Source of the DNA: Actinomycetes bacterium
GTDB taxonomy: Bacteria > Actinomycetota > Thermoleophilia > Gaiellales > Gaiellaceae
Length of the DNA stretch: 5,611 bases
Reading direction: 5' to 3'
Assembly (NCBI GenBank): GCA_030624785.1
Contig: JAUXJK010000153.1
Span: 1-5,611 of the forward strand
The position numbers and the translations under genes were made by a program. The notes beneath the pieces are model-generated. The model saw only the letters and a program-made list of their open reading frames with translations. It did no database searches and was not told the origin of the DNA. The first letter of the stretch is position 1, and each line of letters begins with the position of its first letter. Positions 4,629 to 5,611 of the stretch are shown one piece after another.

Positions 4629-5611
4629 GTGGGTAGAAGCGATCTCAGAGCCAAGATCCGGCTCGAGGGTGACGCCAAGGGCGCAAAGAAGGCAATCGAG
4701 TCTACGCAGACGCGCTTTCAGCGCCTCACGCAGACGATCAAGACCAGTGCGCTCGCGCAGGTCGCCGCGCTCGGTGGCGTGGTGCTCGCCATGCGCGGGG
4801 TGGGTCGCGCGATCAAGGCTGCGATCGACCTCGCGGCCGAGCAGGAGCTTGCCTTCAATGCGCTCGAGGGCGCACTCGCCCCGCTAGGTGATGAGGCCAC
4901 CAAGGTTGCCAAGGCGCTCGCGGCAGATGCCGCCGCGTTGCAACAACTCAGCCGCTTCGGCGATGAGACGATCATCCGCGCACAGGCGATGATCGCGTCG
5001 TTCGTCCGCGAAGAGGATGCGATCAAGGCGGCGACGAAGGCGACCCTCGATCTCGCCGAGGCCAAGGGCTTCGACCTCGTCGCTGCCGCCGACCTCGTCT
5101 CCAAGACCCTCGGCAGCTCGACCAATGCGCTGACTCGCTACGGGATCGAGGTCACAGGCGCGGTCGGATCAACCGAGCGTCTCAACTCACTCACCGAGAA
5201 TATCGCCAAGGTGTTCGGCGGCCGTGCGCTCAAGGCCACCGAGACATTCGCAGGCGCGATGGACCAGCTCGGCAATGCCATCGGCGACGAGCAAGAGGAG
5301 ATCGGGTTTGCGATTACCAAGAACGAAGCCTTCATCAAGCTACTCCACAACCTGAAGGCATCCGTTGAGGGCTCTGTCGAGTCGCTCAAGAACTTCGCGA
5401 CCGGACTCCAGAATATCGGCACGGCGATCAATGGCGTTCTCCCCCTGGGCGAGATTGTACTTGGCACGCTCGACAAGATCGGGACAGCGTTCAAGGCGCT
5501 CATAGTGCCAGTAAAGATCGCAGCAGGCCTGATCCACGATTGGGGCGAGGTCACCCGTACCGCCAATGAGGCCCAAGTAGAGGCGATACGGATAGAAGAG
5601 CTACGCAAGCA
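4629..5611 (+). CDS. Tape measure protein, N-terminal part (3' end outside window)
   Basis: The frame is open from GTG 4629 to the right edge without a stop, giving 327 visible residues. Tape measure proteins fill the tail tube during assembly, set its length and are ejected with the DNA. Seen: a charged start (GRSDLRAKIRLEGDAKGAKKAIE) leading to a helix, a short hydrophobic stretch (41-55, ALAQVAALGGVVLAM), then a helical Ala/Lys/Glu-rich body. The family-typical block lies at about 95-215: LSRFGDETIIRAQAMIASF, then DLAEAKGFDLVAAADLVSKT, LGSSTNALTRYGIEVTG (with RYG at 170-172), then FGGRALKATETFAGAMDQLG and an 'IGDEQEEIG' turn. This pattern is common in tape measure proteins of siphoviruses and prophages. 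Position directly after the tube gene agrees. Total length, and so tail length, cannot be read here. No tail-assembly chaperone gene precedes it. Confidence 0.87.
   Translation, partial: MGRSDLRAKIRLEGDAKGAKKAIESTQTRFQRLTQTIKTSALAQVAALGGVVLAMRGVGRAIKAAIDLAAEQELAFNALEGALAPLGDEATKVAKALAADAAALQQLSRFGDETIIRAQAMIASFVREEDAIKAATKATLDLAEAKGFDLVAAADLVSKTLGSSTNALTRYGIEVTGAVGSTERLNSLTENIAKVFGGRALKATETFAGAMDQLGNAIGDEQEEIGFAITKNEAFIKLLHNLKASVEGSVESLKNFATGLQNIGTAINGVLPLGEIVLGTLDKIGTAFKALIVPVKIAAGLIHDWGEVTRTANEAQVEAIRIEELRK

Noticed and set aside
4590..4640. Programmed frameshift for a tail-assembly chaperone at the end of the tube gene
   Set aside because: No clear slippery heptamer is seen and there is no alternative frame with room for a chaperone before the tape measure start.
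4669..4887. Small Arg/Ser-rich + strand frame inside the tape measure region
   Set aside because: It is an out-of-frame shadow of the tape measure gene, which is open from 4629 to the window edge with family-like sequence.
4718..5608. Antisense open frames at 4718-5125, 5138-5608 and 5340-5576
   Set aside because: All are complementary to the tape measure coding sequence and show only low-complexity Ala/Ser/Arg-rich or anonymous composition.
1..5611. Gene transfer agent cluster
   Set aside because: The capsid-adaptor-tail order is broadly shared, but the large tube protein, the paralog pair and the missing stopper do not match the RcGTA layout, and no host genes are visible.

Overview
This window is a slice of the structural gene block of a tailed double-stranded DNA phage or prophage. 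Every supported gene lies on the + strand, and they are packed almost end to end in the usual head-to-tail order. DNA is GC-rich, with ATC and other C/G-ending codons favoured. That suggests a high-GC bacterial host, but no integrase, tRNA or host gene is present to name it or to separate phage from prophage. No sheath gene lies between the neck genes and the tail tube gene, so a non-contractile (siphovirus-type) tail is the simplest reading.

Layout: (1) 1-483, the C-terminal 160 residues of an HK97-fold major capsid protein, cut by the window edge. (2) 484-558, the only sizeable gap, holding a strong GC-rich hairpin (510-543) and then a strong Shine-Dalgarno site. (3) 562-888, a small, very basic, charged protein of unknown role. 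(4) 881-1825, a head-tail adaptor (gp6-like) whose connector domain is preceded by an extra beta-rich domain of about 115 residues. (5) 1825-2256, an HK97 gp10-like neck/tail-completion protein. (6) 2253-2660, a likely tail terminator. (7) 2660-3097 and 3108-3557, two tandem paralogous small proteins that I cannot assign to a family. (8) 3567-4616, the major tail (tube) protein. (9) 4629-5611, the N-terminal part of a tape measure protein, running off the right edge with no stop.

The genes would work together as follows: capsid shell, adaptor on the portal, neck completion, tail terminator, tail tube, and the tape measure that sets tube length. From 881 onward, junctions are overlaps (TGATG, GTGA, TAGTG) or gaps of 9-12 bases, which suggests one translationally coupled operon. 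The hairpin after the capsid gene could lower transcription of the downstream genes relative to capsid.

Most worth a second look: the tandem paralog pair between tail terminator and tube genes; the two-domain adaptor together with no recognisable separate head-closure (stopper) gene; the direct step from tube gene to tape measure gene, with no room for the usual frameshifted tail-assembly chaperones; and the capsid-distal hairpin.
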